Shown here piece after piece: positions 44,276 through 56,379 of a DNA stretch of 64,000 nt. Below the pieces are notes generated by a model. The model was not told the origin of the DNA and did not search any database. It saw nothing but the letters and a program-made list of their open reading frames with translations. A program made the translations under genes and the position numbers. This DNA comes from Cristatella mucedo. Its lineage: Eukaryota > Bryozoa > Phylactolaemata > Cristatellidae. The DNA lies in NCBI GenBank assembly GCA_009760855.2, contig WPIO01000029.1, positions 4,120,001 through 4,184,000 on the forward strand, in the 5' to 3' direction. The stretch's first letter is position 1, and each line of letters starts with the position of its first letter.

Positions 44276-45120
44276 AATAGTAATAATAATAATAATTCAC
44301 TTCATAAAGCACCCTATGAGAACTCAATCTCTCTGTAGGCGCTTTACATTTACTTTAAAGGGAAATGCAATTGAATGGTAAGTAAAATCATGCTTGAAAA
44401 ACAAACGAGATTAATAATATGGTTAGGGGTGACATGCACAGGGTCAACATGCAAATGTGGTTATTGGCAGCATGCACAGTGTCAGCACGCATCAGCACAT
44501 CAAAGACGAATCACAGGGACCCACTAAATGCTGTCCTAAATAGGTGTGTTTTTAGGTTCCTTTTAAATGTGGTCAGGCAGGTCCGGGGATGTTTTGACGC
44601 AGGTCGCAAGGGAGTTCCAGGCTTTGGGAGCATATGAACTACATGCACGGTCTCCAAAGGATTTAAGGTTTGTATGAGGTATTTCTAGGCTGTTGGATTC
44701 CGAGAAGCAGGTGGTACGATGCTTGGCCTGATGGGATAGTATATCTGACAGATAGGCTGGAGCCATAGAAGGAAGGGACCTAAAAGTGAGCGACAAAACC
44801 TTGAAGTCAATCCGTTGCTTGACTGGTAGCCAGTGCAGGTCGACGAGAAGTGGAGTAATGTGGCAACTGCGACGCTTACGACAGGCAAGACTAGCTGCAG
44901 AGTTTTGCACAAGCGGCAATCGCCTGATCGCACATGCTGGTAGGCCAGTAAGCAGTGAGTTGCAGAAGTCGAGACGGGATGTCACGAATGCATGAAATAA
45001 CTTGGACGTGGCATCTTTATCTAAACAAGCCCAAATTTTAGCAATGTTATGAAGCTGAAAATATCCGGATTTGACTGTGGAGCTGATATGGTCGTCTAAT
45101 GCATCGACTTCAAGGTTGAG
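44276..45120 (-). pseudogene. LINE 3' fragment, youngest copy
   Basis: On the minus strand an open frame at 44,563-44,985 reads RLDFCNSLLTGLPACAIRRL, then LVQNSAASLACRKRR, then DLHWLPVKQRIDFKVLSLTF and KAWNSL. This is the C-terminal domain of CR1/L2-type ORF2. A 3' UTR and a (tta)n tail at 44,278-44,297 follow. The copy is 5'-truncated near 45,120 and keeps its frame for 140 codons, so it is the most recent LINE here. Confidence 0.8.
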
Positions 45121-45719
45121 TCACTCATTTTAGGGCCCATCATTCTTTGGCAGAAGCGTACCTATCATACCATCTGCATCATTTGGCTAAGCATGGTACC
45201 ATCAGCTTTTCAGAATGCGTTTACTTACTCGTACCAACTTTAAATTCTTTGGAGGCCGAGCCTTTAGTTCGTATGGTTTCAAAACCTGAAGCTGACTTCT
45301 GAACTGCCTCATGCCATCCCTTGAGATAATCACATTTCTTAGGAAACTGAAAACGCCTCTGTTTATGAGAACATTTGCCAAGCCCCTGTGATTTGTACTT
45401 AATGAGGGTGTGTGTGTGCTGAAACTTTGCATACTGCCACTAACAACACGTGCATGCAGACCCTGTGTGTGTCACCCCGAACTACGTAATTTTTGTTGTT
45501 TATTGAGCATGCTGTCACTAACCATCCGATCGTGTTTCGTTTGCAGTAAATGCAAAGTGCCCTGAATTATATTCAGTTCTCTGAGCTTATTTTATCAAGT
45601 ATATAATAATTAATATTATTACTATTATTAGCAACTTACTGTTACCGTTGGGTATTAACTCAAATTACAGCAAATTGTAAAAAGCTGGGATAGAGATCAA
45701 GGAATCATTAGATAGAAGT

Positions 45720-46025
45720 GCTATCTAGGTTTACGTTTTATTTACATAATTTTAAGTTGTTCATATTGCTATTTATGGTTTTGTAATATTTATTTAACAA
45801 TTCGTGTATTTTAAATGTTCCTACAGAAATTCATGACCACTACACTTGCATGTATGTACGCAGAATCTTTATTTATAATAGTAAGACATTTGACAAGCGC
45901 CCATGGCATATGTCCTAGATCTATATATTGTCTGAAGCACTGCTAACGTTGTTGGACAAATCCAGTTAGGTTTACATAAGAACTACTTACATGCATGTGT
46001 TAGCTTTTTATTAATGCAGTTGCAT
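45720..46025 (-). repeat. Single foldback arm
   Basis: Matches the arms at 14,392-14,698 and 16,272-16,590. It starts gttttatttacat and ends ttaatgcagttgcatg. The partner arm is missing from this copy of the element. Confidence 0.65.
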
Positions 46026-46355
46026 GTTTGAATTATGCAGGCTTGACGATAAAAGCAGCACTAAATAGTGAATAGTGCCACAGTTGCTCAAGCTACTGCA
46101 GCTATACAAATGTACATGTACGTTGGAATCTTGATTTACGAACTTATTTTCGACTTTACGGCTGTTGTGAAGTGCATGCCGATCCATAAACTGCTGCTCA
46201 TAAAGAGTATATATAGCTTGTGCAGACACCGTTTTCTGTGCTCGCATGCTGCTCACGCAACACGTAAGTATCTCTCCCAAGTTTTGCGTGCGTCTTTTGT
46301 ACTTGCAGCTTCTCCTGCTGTCGATTTGCCAGTGCACAGTAGTCGCATACCTTGA
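46011..46355. other. Inverted copy of the 15,888-16,256 open segment
   Basis: Both strands are open (minus 46,011-46,337; plus 46,068-46,355). See the entry at 15,888. A gtaagt-type donor at 46,264 and an acceptor-like ttgtacttgcag ending at 46,308 lie 45 bases apart in the plus frame. Confidence 0.3.
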
Positions 46356-47039
46356 GCCGTTAAGGCAAAATAATTTCTGGCTAAGAAGCTAGCAAGGTAT
46401 GCCAACAAGCTCAGAGCTGTTTGACTTAGGGAGTGTCTCTGTGACCTTCTCTCTGCCCTCCGTCGGGCTTTGTTCCGACGTGACTTTCCCTAAGCAAAGC
46501 TGCTCATGTAAAGGAAGAGCTATGCTTGTGTGTTTGTTTGTGTGCCTATGTGAGTTTGCGTATATGTTCTGGCTATTTAATATTTGTCTACCGTACTAGC
46601 TGAATTTTCTCTTCTTTGTTAATGATTGTCGTTCTTCAATCAATCAGTATGTAGTCTTCTAGCATTTGAAGTCATCCGTGCTAGATACAGAGGTGCTCGG
46701 GATTACGTCCGGCTGGACTCTGCTAAAGTAACGAACCTCTAGTATGCCTTAAAAAATTATAGTGTAGAGTTTGTCCAAGGTGAATCAAGATACTTGTGAC
46801 TTCTCGTAGTTCTACTTGGTTGTTCTAGGATCTTTGCTGTCGCCTGTGTTATGTTCAAGTGTTTTGTACGTTGCAGCCGCCGAGTGTGAAAGTCTGTAGC
46901 CCAATTTTCACTGCACTCTGAGCATCTGCTGCTACGATGTGACGTTTGCTGTGGCTTCATTCTAGTCAGGTCTATTTAATCCAGTTGCTACAAGCTTTGA
47001 GACCATTGTTTAAAAGGCCGCTAGCATTGACTCTTGAAG

Positions 47040-49195
47040 CATGATTCCAGCTTGTTCTGCTTAAGCACCTTGTGGTAAAATCAGTATTATTTACAGAATT
47101 AGTGGCTTACTCATATACAGTATGATTGCAGTCATATATATCTAATGATATCATTGCGTTTTCTCTTTGTGTGACAACAGTGTAATCAATATATTTAAAT
47201 TAATGGAGAACGTAAAACGTCAAAAGAATCTTATAGCATATGGGAATTATTAAGACTTACGGAACACGTTGGAAGTGTGTGAAAAATCCAATAGCAAGTC
47301 ACGGGCTCTGAGTAAAATGAATCCAGTTTGTCTGCTTCTGTTCACCTGAGCTTATTAATAACTAGGGGAAGAATGCATACAGCCAATGTGCACTCGACAG
47401 GTCATATAGTAGATCCAATGAAAAGATCTAGAGGGTTCGGATTGACCGAACTAGATACCATGAAATAGATTAGATGCCGTTTGTCATCCTTCATCATGCA
47501 AATTGTACATGCCCCCTTCGTTCATTGTCATAAACGATACCGTAGCGACGTCTTTAGTTATCCAAATGACTGGAGTTCACATTAGCTTTAAGGTGGGTAT
47601 TCCCTCATGCTTGTATTGTACAGTATAAACAGAGCCTGCTAATGCATAAGAATCCTAATTTAAATTGTTTACAGATTTATATGATAACTTTGATCTGATA
47701 AGCTTTCGAGTAGAGAAGAGAAATATTATACATTCAAGAGTTGATATCAGAGGTAAGTGGTACAATGCAAGGGGGAGGGGCCATAGGCAGCTGCCGTTAC
47801 ACATGCCCGACGGTTTTACTTCTGTGTGTGGCACGTGCGTGCGTAAATCAAGTTCATTGCATGTCATGAATTAGTCAGTATGATAAAAAAGGAACCGTAA
47901 TCGCCACACTTGTGTTAGGTTTGTTAATTTACCGATTCAAATGTGGTGGCCAACTCCTATCAATACGTTCCTTGTATTGGTCCCTGAATGGATTCCAAGA
48001 GAAATGGGAATAATGAAAAAGTTAGATCTTGCATATGGAGCTTTTAATTTGTGCCCTGCTTTATGCTGTTTTTGAGTATCATACAAAACTTATGTGATGA
48101 AGCTTAGCTATCTACGCTTAAGTCACTGATGCCAGCTTTATAGCTCGATAGCTGACATAATTTATCACAGATAGCAAGGGCACATTGCTCAGTCACAGAT
48201 AGCAAGGGCACATTGCTTAAGCTATCAAAGTACGAATTTGCACCTGTTTCTTGCAGCGTTTAGTGGGTCCTATGACTCGTCCTTAGTGTGCTTATGCGTT
48301 CTGACTCTGTGCATTTATGTCGGAAACGATACGTGCCAATGACGGAAGCTGGAAGCAGCAGATGCAGCAAGATTTAACGAATGCTTCTTCTTTTAGTTAT
48401 GGATTTGGCTGAGGACGATACGGTGATTAGCTTGTCAGATTATGTCGCAAGTAAAGGGTTTGCGACTCGAATAGCTAAACCTCCGGCATCCAATAACTCC
48501 TAATAATAACCTTAAAGCACATTAGCCATCCAGAGTTTAACTGAGAGAATAAGGAGGCCAAAATTGCTGATTTTGCAAGGAATTTGAGATCTATTTATCT
48601 GGAATAACCTTCGTAAAGCCACAATGGCAAGGTTTAGAGGTCCCAAGTTTAAATAACGAGTATGCAATCAGAGGAAACATCGTTGATAGCATTCTGATGT
48701 GCTGATTAAGTTTGAAACGTGATACAAATCTCACCAAAGGAATAATAACATTGTTCCATGTATGTCGATTCTTAACCGTAATTAGTAATGGCCATTTGTG
48801 CGATCCTCTGAGCTGCGGATTAAGCAGATGAGCTTGGGCAGAAATGCATGGCTACCTTTAGTAGATTTGCTTCTGATAAATTCAGTATTTCGTTGCTTTC
48901 ACAGTTGAGTCATGAAGAGAAAAATAGAAGTATTTTGCACCGCATTGAAACGGGACATTAAGAGTTCACCTGGGAAGCCGTAATATCCCCGAAATTAAAA
49001 GCATTCTTTCAAGCACTAATTTAGGTTTATGGCCTCAATCGGTTGCTGAGGATGCATGAAATCACAAGCACCTGCATGCGTGGTCATTGATGGTTATGTT
49101 CTGCTCTATTTGGGCTTTCAAGTGCATTTCCCAGATTTTTATTCAGGTCATGTGTTTAAGCCGGCTTGAAACCCTGATGGGTATGCTACAACTCT
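47040..49195 (+). repeat. Arm copy shared with 60,400-63,110
   Basis: In direct orientation to 60,400-63,110 and inverted to 11.4-14.17 kb. It begins ccagcttgttctgcttaagc. The part corresponding to 61,390-62,150, including the 232-nt exon, is absent here. At 48,170-48,220 the block gatagcaagggcacattgc is present twice in tandem. Confidence 0.75.
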
Positions 49196-49879
49196 AAATG
49201 CATTTTTTCACGTGGTCACAAAGGCCAGCTCAAAGTTCCTAGTCCAGGCTCGGCTGCCAAGCTAACCACCAATAAACGCAGATACTGCAGCACTGAGAAA
49301 AAGGCACATATTTGTATCGATTTCTCAGCTTATAAAGTCGTTAGATGGCGATTGTGGTGCTTCAAAGCGAGCAGCAAGTATATGAATTGGGATATCATGA
49401 CCCAACCTTAGTCCCATGCCAAATCATACAAGTGAACCCGTTTTGAACTTTGTGCCTTCTCTACTTACTAGGAAAACGTTAGTATCGAAGTTTACTTAAG
49501 TCAAGTAGTTCATTTCATCGATAAGTAATTAGGAATTTAATTATTTATTAGATGGTAACAATTTATTCTACAGCTTTGGCAAATGGTTTGGTGGGGTCAT
49601 CCCTAAACACTGACTCTGGCTGGTTCCAAGACTTGCAATTCTTGCCTGCCTCAGAAATTGATAATCGTTTTCAATAACTAAATTTCTACCGTGGTTACAA
49701 AGTGTAATTTTATACTGCAGAAAACACTGCGACACGGTAAATAAGCATGTACCTGTATCAAGCTAGTTTAAACGTGCATGCACACCGTGACTAGTTAGCT
49801 TATGCTTACGGTCTTTTATGCATACTTTGCATACGCCGTCTTTCAAGTAACCAAACTCAACTTTTAATCTCATTTTCAG

Positions 49880-49957
49880 TCATGTGCGTTTTTGGAATAT
49901 ATATTTGTGCAACTGGAGCCATGCTGATTGCATGGGAGTGCCGGAGGAGGCGATACG
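49880..49957 (+). CDS. Transmembrane exon, unit 7
   Basis: A 78-nt exon, phase 1 to phase 1, with intact acceptor and donor. The span is followed by five consecutive Arg/Tyr residues (RRRRY), the most strongly basic stop-transfer of the five copies. Confidence 0.6.
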
Positions 49958-51656
49958 GTGAGCAATAATGCTGTGTTTTCCCTTAGCAACTCTTGCTTAT
50001 GGCTTTGAAAGTTACTGATGACATCAGCAAGTATAACTACTTAACTAAAAAAAGATTTATATTGAAAAAATGCAATTGTTGTGTTCAACTTAGAAATGCA
50101 ATTGTGGCTCGTCCGATTGGCTGTGGCTATCGTAGGTTTGGCACGGTGAAACTCTTCAAAAAGATAACGAGTTCTCTGATACAATCTAGACCTTAATACG
50201 CCAGCCAGTGCTTCTATAACACGATCATTCTTTTGCGCTTCCTGTACCATATACCTTCTCTTCAGCGATCTTGTCACCACTTCCCCTTCAATTAATAGCT
50301 TGCTAACCTGAATTGACGACACAGAATAAATAGATAAAAATTAAACGCACAAATAAATCTATTTGTAAGTAGGGTTGCACTTTAGAGTTTTGCTTTGGTT
50401 AAGTGCAACAAGAGCCCAAGAATTCGCTCGGGTTAGTTTAAATCACTTTGCGATGCAGAGTAGAATGATAGCTCACTTGATTTCATGACATATCAGTTTT
50501 CCAACATTAAATGTAAATTATCAATAACGGTAGACGTAGCTAACATAGCTGTCTTGCCTCATTGTGATGCTAATATACGAAACAAAATATATGTGGTCGC
50601 TTTAAAGATCAAATTTTGCCCTATTTGCCTTTTCTTGCATCTTCTAGAGTGCTCACTGCAGCGACATTCATAGCTACAAACCGTATGCTATGGCTTACTC
50701 GGGAAGATGTAAGTTCATTAGGGTATGGCAGCTTTAAGTGCACCGACTTTTACCCTTAAAGAAGGGCATAGGTGGGCTCCATATTTAAATGCAGTCTCGA
50801 TTTTTGCAGCTTCGTTCGTGTGCCCAATATGCAATTACAAAATTCAATATCACTTTAGAACTATGTCTTCTGACTTTTACACATTCATTATTCGCTTGCT
50901 TGAGTGTCGAGCATGGCGGCCTCAAGTTTTCACAGAGCTGATTGAAGAGGCAGGCTTGACTTGGTGGATAGGAGCTGAGATAAAGGCCTGTTAATGATAC
51001 TGCTAGCTTCCTAATCAAAGCCACATTCACGTCTATACATCTTTTTTTATTTTGCCATTCGTTACACAAATTTACTTAGCATGGTTATAAGCAACAAAAG
51101 AAGCCGGTATGTGGCTGACATCAGAAGCCTACGTTCGATTTGTATGCCGTTTTTTAGCGTGCCACGATAACCCAGATGCAAAAGTTTGGAAGTTGTCATG
51201 TTTTTTGGTTGCTCATAGGAACCCGAGACTGTTAAGGTCAGAGATTTTTGAGGAGGAACGTGGACCTAAAGATAAGTGTAGTAGCATCTCTGCATATTAC
51301 CTGCAAAGTTAATAGCTCCAGCATAGGTATGTCTTACAAAGATCCCTCTTACTTTGGAAAATGTTAACCTTTCAACAAAAATCTTTCAGTGACTCTTTGT
51401 CAACACCATTTTTTGCACCAGTGTTTTCAAAACATTTCAACTCAGAAATCTACTAAGTTTAGTTGAAATACCTCAGAGTTTACTTACTGTGAGACCACAG
51501 CCGCTTTCGCTCATTTACCATAATTGTGTGCTAGTTGGCAAAAAGCACATGCCAGCTGAGTGCGACTGAGAAGCAAAATGTTAAACTCATTGCTTACTGC
51601 AGTAGACTGTACCTACCCCTTATTTCTTTCAGATTACATCAATGCTGCCCATTTAG
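49880..51656 (+). pseudogene. Membrane-protein family unit 7
   Basis: The transmembrane exon is at 49,880-49,957 (acceptor cattttcag, donor gtgagca; MCVFGIYICATGAMLIAWEC then RRRRY). The tail exon is at 50,662-50,708 (acceptor ctcactgcag, donor gtaagttc; TFIATNRMLWLTRED). Last exon A is at 51,220-51,252 (acceptor ttgctcatag; EPETVKVRDF, TGA). An exon B'-like piece is at 51,633-51,656 (ITSMLPI, TAG). All splice sites needed to join the transmembrane, tail and A exons are intact and phases agree, so the 3' end could still be functional. The membrane-proximal exon is missing. An unrelated repeat occupies its expected place. Confidence 0.55.
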
Positions 51657-51769
51657 GAAGAAGCAAGCCGGATAGAAGGTGCATAATAAACACGTGAAAA
51701 CCAGAGAGCCGATGGTTGACTGGGCATGATCTTGCAGCAGTTTAGTTTGGTTGCTTTCGTCCACTGCTA

Positions 51770-51900
51770 AGAACGTAAGCCGACGAGCAACGCCAGCAGT
51801 TTATTCGACTGAGCACAGATTAGGTGCAAGAAGAACTTTCGTCCAGCTGAAGTTCATTCTCACTCAAGCTTCTGCTGCCAGCAACTCTAGATCGCTTTCA
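51770..51900 (-). repeat. LTR-like fragment
   Basis: The minus strand shows cagtcgaataaactgctggc and then gttgctcgtcggcttacg, as at 7,568 and 34,688. Confidence 0.35.
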
Positions 51901-52125
51901 CTCTATTACTGAACCAGGAGGTCCGGGTAGCACCAGCGACCTAGTGATGGTAGGGAACGGCTAGGTAAAGTACATAGACATGTTACAAGTTTTTAATTAA
52001 TCTTTAAATATATATATATATATATATATTTATTTACATATGCATATAACAACGGTAAGTATGTTGGAAAAGTGCAAAATCTACTGCCTTCCAGTCAAGC
52101 ATCGTTACAAAGTTTCTATTTTCAG

Positions 52126-53629
52126 CCATTTCCTACCCAAACTGCACAGTCAATGACCATCTATTCTTCTTCGGGAAGAGCAGTGATAATACGAATGACC
52201 CTGCCAATCTAGTTGGTTTGAGGATTAATTGCTCATGCTCACTGCCAAACGCTAACCCTCAGTTGCCTGTACATTTCATAAGCACCTAGCTTGCACTGCT
52301 TGCTTATATTCCTTGGTATCGATATGGGTTCATCAATCTAAATATTGTTATACGCACCGGAATGCAGCTGAACTGTCAAGGAATGCGTGTCTCCAAAAGT
52401 TATATTGTGGTTAATTTAAACTTATGATATCCCATAGGAGTCAGACTGTGACACGGTGAGTAGGCTTTGCCCTGTATCAAGCTTCTTTTAACGTGCCTTT
52501 ACACCGTGACTAGTTGGCTCAAGCTTATGGTCTTGTATGCATTCTGTGCATACGCCATCTGAAAATAACCAAACTCGATTATTTCTATCTCATTTGCAGT
52601 CATGTGCATTTTGGGTGCTTACCTAGTGATACATGGAGCACTGCTCCTTGTCCGGGAATACCAGCAGAGGCAATATGGGAAGAGCTAATGCGAGGTTTTC
52701 TCGTAGCAACTCTTAATAATGGCTTTGAAAGTTTCTGATGACATAGGCAAGAATAACTACTTAACTGAGAAAGGAGTTATTTTGAAAAAAAGCAATCGTC
52801 ATATTTAACTTAGAAAGTGATCGTGGCTCGTTAGACTGGCTTTTCTATTGTAGGTTTGGCTGTGTGATATTATTCACAAAGAGCTGCACTCTGTTTCCAT
52901 CTAGACCTTACTACACAAGCCGTTGCTTCTATATCACAATAACTATTATGCTTCCTGTGCAATCTACCTTCTTTTCAGTGATCTTGCCACCAATCCCCTG
53001 TCAATGTTGATTAGCTATCTTATATGGACAACACTTTAACGATAAACAGAAACCAAACACACAAATACATCTATTTGCAATCAAGGTTACCCTTTAGAGT
53101 TTTGCTTTGGTCAGATAGCTCGACCTTATGTGATAGATAGCTCACCCTAAACCCTAAGCCCGAAACCATAAACCCTAAGCCCTAAACCATTAATAAGTGT
53201 TAGGTGTGATAAGCCCCTAACAATTTGCTCGGATTGGTTCAACTCACTTCGCCATGCTGAGTAGGAAGATAGCTCATTATATTTCCGTATATACCAGCTT
53301 TTAATATTCAATTTCAATTATCTATAGCAGAATATTTGGCTAATAAAGCTCTCTCGCTTGATTGTGATGCTAATCTAAGAAACAGAATATTAGAAGCTTG
53401 AAAGACCAAATCCAGCTCTATTTACTATTTTTGCATCTTCTAGTGTGCAGCTTTTGCTCATTTCCTACTCGTGTGTGCTAGTTTGCAAAAAGCCGATACC
53501 AGATGAGTGTGACTAAGAAGCATAGTGATAAAATTATTTTTACCCTCAGTAAACCGTATCTACCCTGACTTCATTCAGATGGATTCAATGCCTGTCCAGG
53601 AAGAGGACGAAGAAAGTGAACTCTTTTAA
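52126..53629 (+). pseudogene. Membrane-protein family unit 8
   Basis: The membrane-proximal exon is at 52,126-52,215 (acceptor tctattttcag, donor gtttga). It is fully open and reads ISYPNCTVNDHLFFFGKSSD then NTNDPANLV, with a Cys and two Asn-X-Ser/Thr-like sites. The transmembrane exon at 52,600-52,677 (MCILGAYLVIHGALLLVREY, QQRQY) follows 474 bp later, the same distance as in unit 6. Its donor is ggaaga, so GT is lost. The tail exon and exon A have been deleted (junction near 53,450). Exon B survives at 53,579-53,629 (MDSMPVQEEDEESELF, TAA). Not functional as it stands. Confidence 0.55.
53143..53195 (+). repeat. Telomere-like heptamer cluster
   Basis: Imperfect copies of ccctaaa/ccctaag alternate with aaccata over about 50 bases, inserted in unit 8 sequence. 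Units 6 and 7 lack it at the matching place. Confidence 0.6.
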
Positions 53630-53724
53630 ATGTATGAAAACCGTATAGCCGATTGTTGATTGGGCATGATCTCGCAGCAATTTAGTTTATTTTCTGTCGC
53701 ACACTGCCTATAACTTCGGCCGAC

Positions 53725-53995
53725 GAGCAACACCACTGGTTTATTTGACTAAGCACGAAGCCCGGGAAGGTCATCTTCCGTCCCCCAAACGTTCATCTTC
53801 AACTGAGCTTCTATCATATGCCGTTCAGAAACGCTGAGCTCTGATTCGTTAGTGTTGTTGCCAATGCCTAGCATTAGGCAGACTGCACTTCGATAGGCTA
53901 GTCGGTGTTCGGCAGAGCCACCCAGACTAACACAGTCAACGGCAACAATTCTGCTCATCACGGCAATAGGCTGTAACACTGGAAGTGGCTCCAAT
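53725..53995 (-). repeat. LTR-like fragment with short ORF
   Basis: An AATAAA-type block is at 53,737-53,743 on the minus strand, preceded on that strand by an 81-codon frame at 53,749-53,994 of unknown content. It resembles the block at 36,055-36,120. Confidence 0.3.
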
Positions 53996-54114
53996 TCAAC
54001 GAAACGACGAGGGATTTCACCAGTGTTTTTAAACGTAATTTTACCATTCTAAGGTTTTTTATTGAATTAATTATAAATTAATTAATGAACAATTTTAAAG
54101 ATTTTGATATTTCA

Positions 54115-54215
54115 ATTTTACTCTGTTGCAGCTACTGTAAGCTTCTAGAATTAGATTCAGTTCTCTTAGGGCACTAAATCAAGTACATTATTATTCCTAA
54201 TATTATGGAATCCAA
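54115..54215 (+). mobile_element. LINE 3' end, plus strand
   Basis: The block gattcagttctcttagggca ... aatcaagtacattatta is the reverse complement of the LINE 3' ends elsewhere. Only the last 100 bp or so are present. Confidence 0.55.
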
Positions 54216-54900
54216 TAACCCAGGAATAAGGGTCAGAACTAAATCTACGATTGTGAAGAGAAAAATTTAGTATCGTGAGATGCAAATTAAAACACTTGAA
54301 GCTGCTTTATGAACGCCACAAATGCTTACAGACGAATTTGATATTTGTCAGAGGGATGCAAGAAGAAGTCTGATATCAGCCGCTGCTGCATTGCCTGCGA
54401 ATCTGGACGGTGAGCTTGGCAGCTGAGATTGGATTAGAAACAATGAGTTGGCCGCTAAATAAAAATTTAGTAGCTATTAGATAGTAGGGATAAGCCCTGG
54501 CGTATTAGAAGCAAGTCATATACAAAACTATAGAGAGTGATTATATTTAAAATTATGACTTGGCAATCATTTATATCATCGAGATGACTTTAGTCGCTTT
54601 CTTCAAGCAACGATCTGCTGGTTGGTGATTTCCAGAGCTGAGCAAACTCCACCGTAAGCCTGTTAGCTAGTCTGCTGAAAGACATCTGTCGCACCGGCCA
54701 CAATATGGAAAATTGTATTTTTACTACTAAGGCATTGTTGTTAGCCCGGAGTCGGTATTTCATTAACTTGAGGTATTTAAAATTGCTTGCTTCGTTCTGC
54801 AATGCGATTTAGGGCGGGTTCCATAGTCCTAACAGGGCTTATAAGAATACTGACAAACTAGTTGCACGAGCTTGTAGAGATTGATAGTGTTCAAGTCCGG
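54215..54900. other. No gene seen
   Basis: Unique-looking sequence between a LINE tail and the segmental duplication. The minus-strand frame at 54,590-54,802 has no support. Confidence 0.4.
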
Positions 54901-54904
54901 CCAA

Positions 54905-56170
54905 GTGGCCCCCTAATAATTTTATTGATGGATCCGGCCTGATTCAGTGGTCACGGTTGTCTTCCCTCCACTATAAAGGTACTTGACTTAAAAGTATTGT
55001 AATTAAGAATTTTCTGAGTCAAGAGACGTATCTCGCACTATTGGTGGTTTGTAATGAGAACTAGCTGTTATTCTGCTCAATTGGAGTTAGCACGTTTCGC
55101 ATTAAAAAGTGAGCCCATTGCTATGCCCACTCCTTGTGGGGCGGAGAGGACGTTGTTCTTGTGGCTCAATCTGCCTTTTTGAGCTCCTGAAATGGCGTAG
55201 TAGTCCAGAAAGTTTGTGGATTTCTGACCTATGCTGATCGGGTACAGCCACATGTGTTACTAGCCAGTGACTCATCAGACAGCAATTGTCTGGTGTAGTT
55301 CAGATTCCCACGAGTCAAATCTGGCAGCTCGTAACTCGAGCAGCTACCTGAGGTGGAGCATGCCGATATTACAGCCAATGAACTACGCCCGTGCTTTGAT
55401 TACCCAAATTAATTAGTGACAATATCAAATGATAGGACCTAGCAAGTACCACGAGAAACACTCTGCTATTATGACAAGGCTGTAATGGGTTCTGTACTAA
55501 TGTCGTTTCCAAACGATCTGCTCAAAGCAAGGTGTGCCAGTTCTTACGAATGCAGACGAGAAAAAATACAGAGGTGACGTCATGAAGTCCAACTAACGAC
55601 AAATGGAAAATGGAGCCTCGACTCAAAATCTTCTTCCGAGTGCAGAAGCAGTGCGACTCGAATAAAGAGCGAACGCACTTTAACAGTACCAAAACTTTAC
55701 CTCTAAGCACGGACTAAAAAATGTTATCTCGTCGAAAAGGCTCACAAGGACAGCAACAGCTGTAAGGCTGCCTGAGTATTTCACTTCAATGCCTTAAATA
55801 CAACTGTCCCCACTAGGATCTTCAATCGGGATTAGCCTAAAATCTAAACAATAAGTTATTACATAACCGGTAAAGCTATGTCGATGTAATTTGGAAACTA
55901 CTCGTAAACTATCAGCTGCTTCTTGCATGCTTTGGACTTATACCAGTGCAGGTTTCACCAGTTAATGAATTTGAAAAAAGTCACAAAATTATTGAGCTTG
56001 CAGACCTAATCACTGTAATCAGATCAGCGTTATTGCAAGTTGAATTAAAATCCTTAGTCGATAATAATGCCTAGTTATTAGATAGGCAGCCTAAAATATT
56101 CTAAGAATTCATCATGCACGCCAAGACTAGTACGAGCAGCTCAATGGCAGCACTTTAGGAACTTGCCCTA
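54905..56170 (+). repeat. Segmental duplication, copy of 36,131-37,385
   Basis: Direct copy starting at taataattttattgatggat. In this copy the sequence passes straight to the repeat at 56,185, without the LINE C-terminal part present at 37.6-38.5 kb. Confidence 0.8.
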
Positions 56171-56379
56171 CCTGCCTTTGTTCCGACTCTGCTATGCTTC
56201 CCACTTTTTCTTTGTTTCGAAGGAGGTAGCCTGTTCGCTACCGATGCCTACCGAAAGCCGCTTATGCTGTAAGTGTGCTATACAAAACTCTCCTTTGTAA
56301 CAGCCACATAGCATTTATGGCTTTGTGAAGTTACAGACGGAGATACATTTTGTAATCACTTTTTACAGAGGTTGATTAA

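Noticed and set aside
52008-52030. An AT-rich origin or promoter
   Set aside because: It is a plain (TA)n microsatellite with nothing else around it to suggest a regulatory role.
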